A stretch of 43,828 nucleotides of DNA from Bacteroidaceae bacterium (GCA_017509605.1 JAFWPH010000041.1:1-43828); one strand, 5' to 3'. Shown: positions 26,468 to 34,855, counted from the stretch's first letter. Notes: a model not told the origin generated them from the letters alone. Program-made: numbers and translations.

Positions 26468-27451
26468 TTATTGTTGTTCGCTGTTTGGGTATGATGTGTC
26501 ATTGTTGATGTAATTATTGATGGTGATGTAGGTGATGTCGTTGTTGCTGAGGAGTTGGTGAATCTGCTCAGCCTTGAAAACTTTAAGTTTGGTCTCCAAC
26601 TGTCTGCGCATACGAGCAAGGGGGGAAACGAGTTCCTGATAGGTCATTAGGTCAAGCGCTCCGCTTTTGAATTGTGCCCTTAGCGCCCTGCGTTGCTCCC
26701 TGATCTTTTCGATTTCGTCTTCTGTTTCCTGCTCACGTCTTTTGTACTCATCGCGGAATTCATCCAATTCCTTTTGATAATGCTTGATACAGATTTGTTC
26801 GAACTTCTTAGATAACTCATCATACCTGTTTTGTAAAGCAGACAGTTGTTTGTTCAGCTTTACGTTCCGACTCTCTTGAATCCTCAGTTTAGCAGCCAAC
26901 ATGGATGATGCATCGTTTGGATCAGATGAAAGAATCTCCCAGACTTCTTGAAGCGAATAAGCATCAAAACTCTTTGCCCCCTTATATCTGCTGCTGATGC
27001 TCCTATATTCATCCATTACATACATGAATGACTTGTGACGAATTTTTGTTATTGTTCCATCTGGATAGACGCACTCGCACAAGTGGCTTCCAGTCATGGG
27101 ATTCCCAATCATATTGAAAGTGAGGGCATCGTTTCCTTCTTTGTCTTTTCTGAATTCCTCTTTACCATAAATCCACCATTCAAGCAAGACCCCCAAAATG
27201 GGATTACTGAACCAACCGCATTTTGGAACTGGTGCCAAGAACATTCTGCTGTCTTGAAAAATCTTGTCAGCGTTTTTGTAGAAATCGTGGGTATGGTCAA
27301 GAAAGAATTTGAGGTCTTGTCTTTTTTCCTCCCTCGCATCCTTCTCTTCAAGACAATCCTGGTGCTCGGTTTTAGGATAACAATCCAGGGTAGTGCCGTT
27401 TAGAAGGGTAATGGTGTTGTCGGAATTGTTCATTTCTTGAGATTCATTCAT
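26468..27451 (-). CDS. hypothetical coiled-coil protein in AAA operon
   Basis: 327 residues from ATG 27451, which overlaps the stop of the DprA-like remnant (ATGAATGA); ATG 27433 is an alternative. The N-terminal half is globular (PVPKCGWFSNPILGVLLEWW, MIGNPMTGSHLCECVYPDGT, KIRHKSFMYVMDEYRSISSR). Residues about 185-300 are a long, highly charged coiled coil (LRIQESRNVKLNKQLSALQN through KRREQETEDEIEKIREQRRA). The tail NNDITYITINNYINND is polar. No known family recognised. Its position 3' of the AAA ATPase suggests the two proteins act together, the coiled coil perhaps as partner or substrate adaptor; that is inference. Confidence 0.7.
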   Translation of the reverse strand: MNESQEMNNSDNTITLLNGTTLDCYPKTEHQDCLEEKDAREEKRQDLKFFLDHTHDFYKNADKIFQDSRMFLAPVPKCGWFSNPILGVLLEWWIYGKEEFRKDKEGNDALTFNMIGNPMTGSHLCECVYPDGTITKIRHKSFMYVMDEYRSISSRYKGAKSFDAYSLQEVWEILSSDPNDASSMLAAKLRIQESRNVKLNKQLSALQNRYDELSKKFEQICIKHYQKELDEFRDEYKRREQETEDEIEKIREQRRALRAQFKSGALDLMTYQELVSPLARMRRQLETKLKVFKAEQIHQLLSNNDITYITINNYINNDTSYPNSEQQ

Positions 27452-27548
27452 CGCCCATGGCGTAGATGGTTTCAGGGCACTCATCGCCTATGGCTTTGAG
27501 TGCCTCTGGAAACCGAGTATCGTTCTTGTTGATCGTAATGATATCCAT
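27444..27548 (-). pseudogene. DprA/Smf-like N-terminal remnant (34 residues)
   Basis: ATG 27548 gives MDIITINKNDTRFPEALKAI, GDECPETIYAMGDE, stop. The pattern (INKND..FP..LK.I...P..IY..GD) is how DprA/SLOG DNA-processing proteins begin; the Rossmann core that should follow is absent. It lies 29 bases after the AAA gene and its stop overlaps the next gene's start. Most likely a deletion remnant, though it may still serve to couple translation. Confidence 0.55.
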
Positions 27549-27577
27549 AATGTTTCGTGGTTGAGTTTAGGGTTCTT

Positions 27578-29347
27578 CTAACTTGCGAACCCTATGCTTT
27601 TGCGTCCAGACGACTTGTCGAGCATCTCTGCGAGGCAGAATTCCACAAGGTCATCGACCGTCGTTTCCTTGCCAGAGAGTATATATTCGATGGTGCGCTT
27701 GCGTGCGATATTCTCAATCTGACCGCCAGAGAAATCAAACTGCCTGGCCAGTCGCATAGCGTCTTCTTCAGTGATGCTGTCGCCCAGCATACTGGTCCAT
27801 AACTTCGCCTTGACGTCCGTTTCGGGCTTGTGGAACTCGATTTTGAAGAGGAAGCGGCGCTCGAAAGCGGGGTCGAGGTTACAAGTGAGGTTGGTGGTGG
27901 CGATGAGAATGCCGTCCAGGGTCTCTAACTCCTGCAGGATGATGTTCTGCATGGCATTGTCCATCTTCTCCACAGATGGATTGTTGCCGCCAAAAGTGGT
28001 TCTCTTGCCGAAGATGCCGTCGGCCTCGTTGAAGAAGAGTATAGGCATCACGTCCTTGTGGCTGCAAATGTCGCGATAACGTTGGAACACCGCCTTGATG
28101 TTCTTCTCGCTCTCACCCACAAACTTGTCGCGCATGCCAGCGATGTCTATCTGCATAATGTCGCGGCCAGTTTGTCTCGCAATCTGCAGCACGGTCTCTG
28201 TTTTGCCTGTGCCTGGCGCTCCATAGAAGAGGCAGGCGAAGCCCTTTCGCATTCCCTGCTGCTCCAGCCTTTGCTGGATGGACGGCAGGTTGTCTTGGCT
28301 CAGCAGGTTGGTCAGTCTATCTATCTGCTGTTGCTCGCTGGAGTTGTAGTACATATTCTTCTCCTTGATGACGGTATGGCTCTTGAGTGCCCTCTCTGCT
28401 CTTGAGCGTGGCGGGCACTTGGTGCGGCTTGGTGTATAGCCGTTCAGCAGCTCATCCTTGGTGCGTTGGGTAAGCATATAGCGGTCGATGTCGGCGATCC
28501 CGTCATTGCACTTGTGCTCAATCAGTCCAGTGAGGATGAGAGGGTGTGTTCCGTTGCGCAGTTTCTTGCGCATGCCATTGGCCTCATAGTCCTCTGGATA
28601 GTTGTTGTCAATCGTATGGAATGTCAATCCCTCGTCATTGGAGTCGGCCCACTGTGCGTAGTCGAAGACCATCATCATAAGCAGCGACTGCACATGAATG
28701 TCGCCCTCGAAGCGCAACACCTCGTGGCAAAGGGGAAGGTGTGGGTTGGCCTTGCACAATTGCACCAGCCACTCCTCGTCATCGCTGAAATTCGCTCTGT
28801 TGTCGTTGATGCTCTTATTGATATGGCTCTCCATCCTGTCAACGAATTCCTGAATCTGTAGCCCGTCAATCTTCTCGGGAACAAAGGGCTTGTTGTGGCG
28901 AAGTGCTGTCACTACACCATGAGCGAGTGCGAAACCCTTATAGCTTCCACCTAATTCGCGGGTAGCTCTTTTAGTCACCCAGCGTTTTGCTACCAGTTCC
29001 TCGATTTCCTCGGAATACACCATAATAGAAAGGCGGCTGCAATCCAGGAACCTTCCAATGCCACGCCAAGACATAGGCTCACCTGATTCAATGAGTACGG
29101 CAAGCATGACTACCTGTATCTTTGTCATGCTAAGTTCCTTGCACAAGAATGCTATAGGATTCTTGCAACTCTCCCAAAACTCGTCAGACAGCCCAGAGTC
29201 CTCGGCAAGTTCAAGAACTCTGTCGAGTGCGGTGATGATGGTCCAGGTCTTAGGCTCCTTGTATTCTTTCTCGGGAGCCACGTTCATCAGGTTGTTGAAT
29301 TCTTCTTCTGTCAATTCCATAGGATTTGGTTTTTTAAGTTTTCGCAT
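27578..29347 (-). CDS. AAA-family ATPase with helical/winged-helix N-terminal region
   Basis: 589 residues. About 35-330 is an all-helical region with a winged-helix-like stretch (MSWRGIGRFLDCSRLSIMVY). The AAA module starts near 340: Walker A FYGAPGTGKTE (about 375-384), a pore-loop-like DKFVGESEKNI, Walker B ILFFNEADG (Asn440 replaces the usual Asp while Glu441 and Asp443 remain), sensor-1 IATTNL, arginine pair FERRFLF, sensor-2 FSGGQIENI. This resembles CDC48/FtsH-type remodelling ATPases. First gene of the operon 29347-26151 with a good promoter at 29403. Cytoplasmic; the substrate may be the coiled-coil protein encoded next. Confidence 0.85.
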   Translation of the reverse strand: MRKLKKPNPMELTEEEFNNLMNVAPEKEYKEPKTWTIITALDRVLELAEDSGLSDEFWESCKNPIAFLCKELSMTKIQVVMLAVLIESGEPMSWRGIGRFLDCSRLSIMVYSEEIEELVAKRWVTKRATRELGGSYKGFALAHGVVTALRHNKPFVPEKIDGLQIQEFVDRMESHINKSINDNRANFSDDEEWLVQLCKANPHLPLCHEVLRFEGDIHVQSLLMMMVFDYAQWADSNDEGLTFHTIDNNYPEDYEANGMRKKLRNGTHPLILTGLIEHKCNDGIADIDRYMLTQRTKDELLNGYTPSRTKCPPRSRAERALKSHTVIKEKNMYYNSSEQQQIDRLTNLLSQDNLPSIQQRLEQQGMRKGFACLFYGAPGTGKTETVLQIARQTGRDIMQIDIAGMRDKFVGESEKNIKAVFQRYRDICSHKDVMPILFFNEADGIFGKRTTFGGNNPSVEKMDNAMQNIILQELETLDGILIATTNLTCNLDPAFERRFLFKIEFHKPETDVKAKLWTSMLGDSITEEDAMRLARQFDFSGGQIENIARKRTIEYILSGKETTVDDLVEFCLAEMLDKSSGRKSIGFAS

Positions 29348-29402
29348 AACTGATAAAAGGTTTAAAACTGTTTGTTGGTATTGTGCTTTCGTTAATTTGA
29401 TG

Positions 29403-29435
29403 CAAAAGTATTACAAGAATGCCTCTGACCACAAA
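29403..29435 (-). promoter_or_regulatory. promoter of the AAA operon
   Basis: Minus strand TTTG (29432-29435), 21 bases, TACTTTTG (29403-29410); leader about 50 bases. Confidence 0.7.
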
Positions 29436-29467
29436 TTGATTATACGTATAATAAAGGAATTAGACTA

Positions 29468-29764
29468 TTGACCATTGACCATTAGATAAATTGCTCACGT
29501 TGACTTTGTCTTCATTTGGCGCGACTCGGCAATCTAAGCAAGCTTTATTGCTCTCGCTGCTTCAAATGTCCGGCATAGCTCGAACAAGTTCGGCTCTGCA
29601 CTCGCTTAATCGCATTTTTGACCATTGACCATTAGATAAATTGCTCACGCTGACTTTGTCTTCATTTGGCGCGACTCGGCAATCTAAGCAAGCTTTATTG
29701 CTCTCGCTGCTTCAAATGTCCGGCATAGTTCAAGCAAGCTTGACTCTGCTTAATCGCATTTTTG
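29468..29764. repeat. tandem direct repeat, 150-base period, two copies
   Basis: Copy 1 (29468-29617) and copy 2 (29618-29764) are nearly identical for about 115 bases, each opening with TTGACCATTGACCATTAG; they diverge only in the stretch before CGCATTTTTG, where copy 2 is six bases shorter. The tail GGCATAGCTCGAACAAGTTC recurs at 35843 and TTAATCGCATTTTT at 20972, so this is part of a dispersed repeat family. Confidence 0.85.
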
Positions 29765-29778
29765 AGCGTTTGGTATTC

Positions 29779-29809
29779 GACTTTTGACTCTTGACCCTTG
29801 ACTCTTGAC
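29779..29809. repeat. degenerate 7-nt array (YCTTGAC units)
   Basis: CGACTTTTGACTCTTGACCC followed by TTGACTCTTGAC: units of seven bases reading GTCAAGR on the minus strand, directly beyond the stop of the 462-residue gene. Arrays in the opposite orientation lie at 31393 and 31810. Confidence 0.7.
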
Positions 29810-29814
29810 GCTCT

Positions 29815-31203
29815 TTATTCCATGGTATAGTTGTCGCTCACAGGCTGCGTATTAGTCATCTCATAGAATTCGTCAACCAAATAGGACAGTTCTTGTGGGA
29901 CGATGATGTTCTCAGGCTTGACCTTGATATGATAGTATGAGTCGCCTGCCTCATCCTCTTGCGTCCTCAAGATGCAATAGTAGATGCCGTCGGGCTGGGG
30001 CTCTGTCAGCGTATCCTCAATCAGTTTTGTGGCTTGGGTTTTGCCTTGGTTGAGCGGTCGTCCTTTGGCTGTTTCTATTTTCTCAATCCACTCGTCGAAG
30101 GATCTGTCCATAGAGGGGAAGAGCTCGTTGAAGGCTGACTTGAGCCATGCCCTGGAGCGGGTGCGGCTGAATCTTGACTTCCTACCTTTGGAGTTGTTGT
30201 AGAACTCATGTATGTACAAGCGTTCCCCAAGTTTTTCCCTCAGCAGAGTGCAGATGTAGAGCATGGTGCGGTCCTTGCTTCCGAAGTTGATAGGGAAGGC
30301 ATTGCCGTTGACGTAGATCTCCACACCCCAACTCCTCTTCTCTCCACCGTTTTTCAGTACCCTTGTCACCACTCGTTTGATTTCTACCTGTATAGAAGGC
30401 TCTTTGGTTGGTTTCAGACGTTTCCTCTGCTCTTGGGTGATGTAGGAGGAGTGATGCCAATCGACAGCCCCCAAAGCGATTTCGTCGGAAGTCGCTTTGT
30501 TCGGCAGCTTGAGTTCTGACACCAGTAGATCCCAGAGGACGCTGGCTGCTATCTTGGCCTGGTCCTCGGTGAAACCCTCTTTAGTCAACCGTTCAACAGC
30601 CTTTGGAGGAATGGTTTTTTCACGGTTGGAGGATGGGGTGGGGCGTATTGGGACACTTTCGTTCAAGAGTGAGTCCCACACACCGCTCCTGAAGTGCCTC
30701 ATCTCGGTGGCTTGGCGGAAGGCTATCTGCATCTTCTCGATGGCCTCTCGACGAGTCGGCATTCCCTCTGAATTGTCTTGACTGTCGGGTGTCTCCTCTG
30801 ATGAGTTGGATATGGAGCGCAACCGTTGGTTGAGGTGAATGAGATTCTGGTTGCAGACCTCAGCGATAAACTCTCGGATGGATGCCTCGACAAGATGTGG
30901 CGGCTGGTTGAAGTTCACCTGATGGAGTGCATAGTAGTAATTTCCTTCGGTGTCGTCCATCAGTCTGACCATCACGTTGGACCGCCACATCGCCTCTTGC
31001 AAGTCGTCTGACAGCACACTCTTCGCATATCTGCCGATTTGGGTGACCACTTGGAACTTGAATAATCCACGGGTGAACGATGTGTACTTGTTCAACAGTC
31101 TGATTGCATGGCAGAACTGGCGGGTTAAACTCATTGAAAGATAAAAATAGACCATCAGCGGGTGGATGTTCATCTGTCTCTCTGAGTCTTTGATAATTTT
31201 CAT
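29815..31203 (-). CDS. hypothetical protein (462 residues)
   Basis: Helical N-terminal half (MNIHPLMVYFYLSMSLTRQF, RSNVMVRLMDDTEGNYYYAL), a Ser/Glu/Asp-rich linker (about 135-155), a middle domain (KAVERLTKEGFTEDQAKIAA), and a C-terminal domain starting VEIYVNGNAFPINFGSKDRT that may be a winged helix (LYICTLLREKLGERLYIHEF, then a basic GRKSRFSRTRSRAWLKSAFN). No family recognised; the basic C-terminal part suggests nucleic-acid contact. ATG 31173 is an alternative start. No promoter box was found. It is flanked by oppositely oriented 7-nt arrays. Confidence 0.7.
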   Translation of the reverse strand: MKIIKDSERQMNIHPLMVYFYLSMSLTRQFCHAIRLLNKYTSFTRGLFKFQVVTQIGRYAKSVLSDDLQEAMWRSNVMVRLMDDTEGNYYYALHQVNFNQPPHLVEASIREFIAEVCNQNLIHLNQRLRSISNSSEETPDSQDNSEGMPTRREAIEKMQIAFRQATEMRHFRSGVWDSLLNESVPIRPTPSSNREKTIPPKAVERLTKEGFTEDQAKIAASVLWDLLVSELKLPNKATSDEIALGAVDWHHSSYITQEQRKRLKPTKEPSIQVEIKRVVTRVLKNGGEKRSWGVEIYVNGNAFPINFGSKDRTMLYICTLLREKLGERLYIHEFYNNSKGRKSRFSRTRSRAWLKSAFNELFPSMDRSFDEWIEKIETAKGRPLNQGKTQATKLIEDTLTEPQPDGIYYCILRTQEDEAGDSYYHIKVKPENIIVPQELSYLVDEFYEMTNTQPVSDNYTME

Positions 31204-31392
31204 ACTTTTTTATCCTGATTTTTATGCCTGTTTTGTCTTCAAGGTGAAATGTAAGCAATATATTTTTATTACACAAATTATTATATGATAAAATGCTTTT
31301 TTGTAGATGAAAAAGGATGGAAATACCCCGTTTTTTTCAGATTATTCGGTCGGCGTCGTAGTATTCAGGTTCTTTCATTGTTTTATTATTTA

Positions 31393-31437
31393 GTCAAGGG
31401 TCAAGAGTCGAGAGTCAAGAGTCGAGGGTCAAGGGTC
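31393..31437. repeat. degenerate 7-nt array (GTCRAGR)
   Basis: Six consecutive seven-base units: GTCAAGG, GTCAAGA, GTCGAGA, GTCAAGA, GTCGAGG, GTCAAGG, then GTC. Confidence 0.85.
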
Positions 31438-31576
31438 GGCCTGCGGCCTCAAAATTATAAAAAAATGAGATTAAAAAATTATAAAGATTCTGTTTCTGTT
31501 ATTTGAAAACAACTATTCACAACATCATCACAACAAAGAAAAGCCTGTGGGCTTTGAATCAGTTGGATAGCTATAT

Positions 31577-31616
31577 GCCACCCCCTCGGGGATGCAAAAA
31601 ACACTGGTGGGGTGGC
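31577..31616. repeat. GC-rich hairpin
   Basis: GCCACCCC (31577-31584) pairs with GGGGTGGC (31609-31616); the loop includes CTCGGGGATGC and an A-run. Isolated in gene-free DNA, possibly structured RNA. Confidence 0.5.
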
Positions 31617-31742
31617 GTCATGAAAACAAGTTCTCCTGCCTCCACCTCACCCGCGTTTTTTTGAACAACCTACGGATGTTCAATATCTATCAACCTGATT
31701 GGAGTAAAGTCTTTTTAGGCTTTAGGCTCTAGCTTTTTGAAT

Positions 31743-31788
31743 GGTTATTGGTTATTGAAAGGTTATTGGTTATGGGTTATAGGTTATT
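31743..31788. repeat. degenerate 7-nt array (GGTTATT)
   Basis: GGTTATT, GGTTATT, GAAA, GGTTATT, GGTTATG, GGTTATA, GGTTATT. Confidence 0.8.
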
Positions 31789-31809
31789 GAGTTTAGGCTG
31801 ACGCCTAAG

Positions 31810-31832
31810 GTCAAGAGTCGAGAGTCAAGAGT
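31810..31832. repeat. second GTCRAGR array
   Basis: GTCAAGA, GTCGAGA, GTCAAGA, GT; the same unit as at 31393. Confidence 0.75.
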
Positions 31833-31845
31833 AGGCAGTTTTTAG

Positions 31846-32043
31846 CTAAGGAGGGGAGGAGGGAAGGAGAGACGCCTAAAGGCATTCTGGCCATGCGGAT
31901 GGAGGGTTCTACGGACTATTGGGACTAATAGGACTTTGGCGCAAGTGCGCCAGCCATCCGGATGGTGTCGCTAAGGATATAATGTCTAAGGAGGGGAGGA
32001 GGGAAGGAGAGAACGCCTAAAGGCATTCTGGCCATGCGGATGG
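31846..32043. repeat. pair of 57/58-base direct repeats
   Basis: 31846-31902 and 31986-32043 are identical apart from one inserted A. Both start CTAAGGAGGGGAGGAGGGAA and end GGCCATGCGGATGG. The 83 bases between are unique. Confidence 0.85.
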
Positions 32044-32550
32044 TTAAAATGGAAACAACTTAGCACAACTTTAAACAAGATATCCCTTGTGGGATAAAGG
32101 AAAGAGCAGTCGCGAGGCAACGGAACAACTATACACAATTAAGATTAAATTTGGCTGGTGTCAAATGTTTCATAGTAAATGTTAAAATGAGGGTATGTAT
32201 GCGGGATTTGTATTAAAATGCGTATTGGATGGCGGTTTTGGATGGTTTTTCTCGTATTTCTATGCAATGTTATATGCAAAAATGTTTCGTGGGCGTGACA
32301 TTTTAAAACATTGACAGAAGAGGACGGTCATGGTCTGACCTGCCAGCCAGGACTAATCCATTCTTGAAGTTGTGACGTTTTTATTCCGTGATTTGTAGAG
32401 TTGATGCTGGAATTATAGCAGGACTTTATATCTGTAGACTGTAGGCTATGGAGTTGGAGACCTGTTGCGTAAACATCATGGTAATACGCCCCAAAACAAA
32501 GGGAAATAAATCAATGCAGACTTCGGTTTCATCATGGCATAGAAACAAGA

Positions 32551-32577
32551 AAGGGGGTGTGAAACCCCTTTTTTTTC
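32551..32577 (+). terminator. strong intrinsic terminator without an upstream gene
   Basis: AAGGGG, loop GTGTGAAA, CCCCTT followed by a run of T to 32576. It reads as a plus-strand terminator, yet the nearest plus-strand coding gene upstream ends at 24348; a non-coding transcript is implied. On the minus strand it would be an A-rich hairpin after the 55-residue peptide gene. Confidence 0.7.
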
Positions 32578-32667
32578 GTTAGTATCAAAAAAGTTCCCAG
32601 AGGATTCACCTGTTATAAAATCGCCAGATGAGATCCCCCAGGAACATAAAACAGAATGCGTTAAGGT

Positions 32668-32835
32668 CTATTCACGACCTTCCCAAAAGTCTTCCTCCCA
32701 ATCAGTATTGTAATCTCCACGGCTAGGGGTTAGAGCTTCGCCAGTCTCTTCATCGCTCCAACTCATGGCAACGACCATCATAGGAGTATAGTTGGAGGTC
32801 TCAAAATCGGGTGTTTTATATTCTTTCTTTTTCAT
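32668..32835 (-). CDS. 55-residue peptide behind the LRR gene
   Basis: ATG 32835 was chosen because it lies 14 bases after the LRR stop; the frame's upstream ATG at 32874 would overlap the LRR gene. Sequence: MKKKEYKTPDFETSNYTPMM, VVAMSWSDEETGEALTPSRG, DYNTDWEEDFWEGRE. It is acidic at the C-terminus, with no signal peptide. Short peptides that open MKK-x-Y-x-x-P are common in Prevotella and Bacteroides beside exported proteins; their role is unknown. It is likely co-transcribed with the LRR gene. Confidence 0.65.
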   Translation of the reverse strand: MKKKEYKTPDFETSNYTPMMVVAMSWSDEETGEALTPSRGDYNTDWEEDFWEGRE

Positions 32836-32848
32836 ATTCACACTCTTT

Positions 32849-34855
32849 TTACTTGATGTATTGCTTCTTGCCATTCACGATGTAGATGCCCTTGGATGGG
32901 TTCTCAACACGGCGGCCTTGCAAGTCATAGACAACGTTATTCTCAGGTGTGAACTCGCCGTTTTCGATGCGTCCGATAGCGGTGCTTGTTCCATCCTCAT
33001 TGTCGAGAACGAGGTTGAAGCTGTTGACACCAGTTGAGGCATTACGCACCAAGAACGCTTTGTTGGCTGGAATAGTTGTCCCCGTAAATTTGTGGAAACC
33101 CATGTAGCCGCTGTTGACACCACGACCGAGCGTATAGACTGTTCCGTCGATATCCGAAACAGGAGTCCTTTCCGTTACTCCCGACAACTGGTTGTCGGTA
33201 ATAACTTCTGCTTTGTCATTTGTGCCATTAAGAGTGAAAGAACCTGAATTGGCCATGATGATCACACCTGTATTTGCAGGGATAACATCTTTCACTTTTT
33301 TCAAACGCATATTTTTGCCCTCTATCTTGTTTACATAGAACACGCCCAATAAGTCATCGTTGTTCGGAATTTCAATGGGGAAATCGAGATAGAGTGTAGA
33401 CATACCAGCATCTGAAACGTTGAGGGTGTAGTTATTATTGCTATAGTCTGTAAGTTCGATGATTGTGATGTCATTTCTATCAATGTATTTGGATTTTATT
33501 TCTTCAATGACTTGACTATTATCAGGGGTCTTATATAAATATAAAGTTAGATCACTGTATATGTAGGGTGAACGAAGACCAATAGTTAAATTCTCATTTG
33601 GTGTCAAATGAATTTCTGATAAATATGGGTCATCATAAAAAGCGTAATCTCCTATAGATATAACAGAGGATGGAATCTTGATGCTCTTAAGTAAATTGCA
33701 TTGTCCGAAAGCCCCAATTCCAATATGAGCAATAGTATTAGGCAGAACTATATTTTTTAAATGAGAACAACCCATAAAAGCGCAATATCCTATATTTTGG
33801 ACAGTTTGAGGAATCGTCATTTCTGTAAAATTGTCACAGCCTCTAAAAGCGTCATCTCCAATTGATGTGATCATACCTTTTTCTGATCCAAGGAATTGTA
33901 TAAAACCATCGTTTCCAAAATCATAAGAGTCTTTTCCTGCTGGGCAACATAAAAGTTCCATATGTTCAATGCCGTCTTCTTTTGATGTCTTATACAGACA
34001 TCCATCAACGATATAGTTTCCTTTTGTAGCATCACTATTAGTATACTGTCCCGACCCTTTAATTGTTTTCAAACTACTACATTCACCGAAAGGGTTCCCA
34101 TCAAATATAAACTGACAGTAAACTATATTCACTTCTTCAAGCCATTTACAATATCCAAATGCTTCCATTCCCATTTTTGGGAAAATATTAGTATCGTAAG
34201 CAGAACCATTCCAATACTCTATATATAGCGAATAAATATGAGTTCCATAAAAGGCATAATTGCCGATATATAAGTCATAATCGGCAGAATCGGATAACCA
34301 ACCCCACATTATACCAGGAGTTATTGATATTCTTCCACCCAAATTACTACTATAGAATGCTTCATCACCTATATACTGAATGTTCCGCCACTCGTCGGTG
34401 ATAGAAGAGATTCCGCCGCAACAATAAAAAGCCTTTTCCCCAATATATTCTAACTGCTCTGGAATATTAAAAAAGGTCGAAAAATCACACCTTTCAAATG
34501 CAGAATTACCAATTCTTGTAATTGATGTAGGTAATGTGACAGCATCTAATTCACACCGCCAAAATGCACTGTCACCAATTGCGACAACGGTATAGTAGGT
34601 CTCTTTCTCCTCATCGTAAACAACCTCTGGAATGTTCACATCACCAGAATATGTACTACTTTCATCATAATAATATTGGGTTTCGCCATCATTATGGTAA
34701 TGCGTGTGTTCGTACTCAAAGGTAACCTCACAAGTGGCTTCCTCATCAGACAGTATATTGTAGAATATACCATCAACTTCAAAATCGTATGCTTCAGCAC
34801 TATAACAGAAAATAGTGCACATTAAAAAAAGAAGTAATTTCATTGTCGTTCTCAT
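32849..34855 (-). CDS. BspA-type leucine-rich-repeat surface protein with sorting tail
   Basis: 668 residues, signal peptide ending YSAEA (about 22). About 85-430 contains BspA-type LRR (LRR_5) units: VVAIGDSAFWRCELDAVTLP, RIGNSAFERC, YIGEKAFYCC, SIGDDAFRGCDNFTEMTIP, NIGYCAFMGCSHLKNIVLPN and SIGDYAFYDDPYLSEIHL. About 470-620 is a beta-rich domain (VYTLGRGVNSGYMGFHKFTG). The end, VVYDLQGRRVENPSKGIYIV, is typical of sorting-type tails in Prevotella. Likely surface adhesin. The codon use is more AT-rich than in its neighbours, which may reflect transfer. Confidence 0.88.
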   Translation of the reverse strand: MRTTMKLLLFLMCTIFCYSAEAYDFEVDGIFYNILSDEEATCEVTFEYEHTHYHNDGETQYYYDESSTYSGDVNIPEVVYDEEKETYYTVVAIGDSAFWRCELDAVTLPTSITRIGNSAFERCDFSTFFNIPEQLEYIGEKAFYCCGGISSITDEWRNIQYIGDEAFYSSNLGGRISITPGIMWGWLSDSADYDLYIGNYAFYGTHIYSLYIEYWNGSAYDTNIFPKMGMEAFGYCKWLEEVNIVYCQFIFDGNPFGECSSLKTIKGSGQYTNSDATKGNYIVDGCLYKTSKEDGIEHMELLCCPAGKDSYDFGNDGFIQFLGSEKGMITSIGDDAFRGCDNFTEMTIPQTVQNIGYCAFMGCSHLKNIVLPNTIAHIGIGAFGQCNLLKSIKIPSSVISIGDYAFYDDPYLSEIHLTPNENLTIGLRSPYIYSDLTLYLYKTPDNSQVIEEIKSKYIDRNDITIIELTDYSNNNYTLNVSDAGMSTLYLDFPIEIPNNDDLLGVFYVNKIEGKNMRLKKVKDVIPANTGVIIMANSGSFTLNGTNDKAEVITDNQLSGVTERTPVSDIDGTVYTLGRGVNSGYMGFHKFTGTTIPANKAFLVRNASTGVNSFNLVLDNEDGTSTAIGRIENGEFTPENNVVYDLQGRRVENPSKGIYIVNGKKQYIK

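Larger units (their letters stand above)
31204..32667. other. 1.46-kb gene-free repeat-rich region
   Basis: No convincing protein frame in either strand. It holds 7-nt arrays (31393, 31743, 31810), a GC-rich hairpin (31577), a 58-base direct repeat (31846 and 31986), a -7-like TAAATTTG at 32146 and a strong plus-strand terminator at 32551. ACAACTATNCACAA-like words recur at 31509, 32055 and 32126. Confidence 0.6.

Noticed and set aside
31285..31506. 73-codon plus-strand ORF
   Set aside because: Most of it is translated from the GTCRAGR array, giving SRVKSRGSRV; coding potential is an artefact of the repeat.
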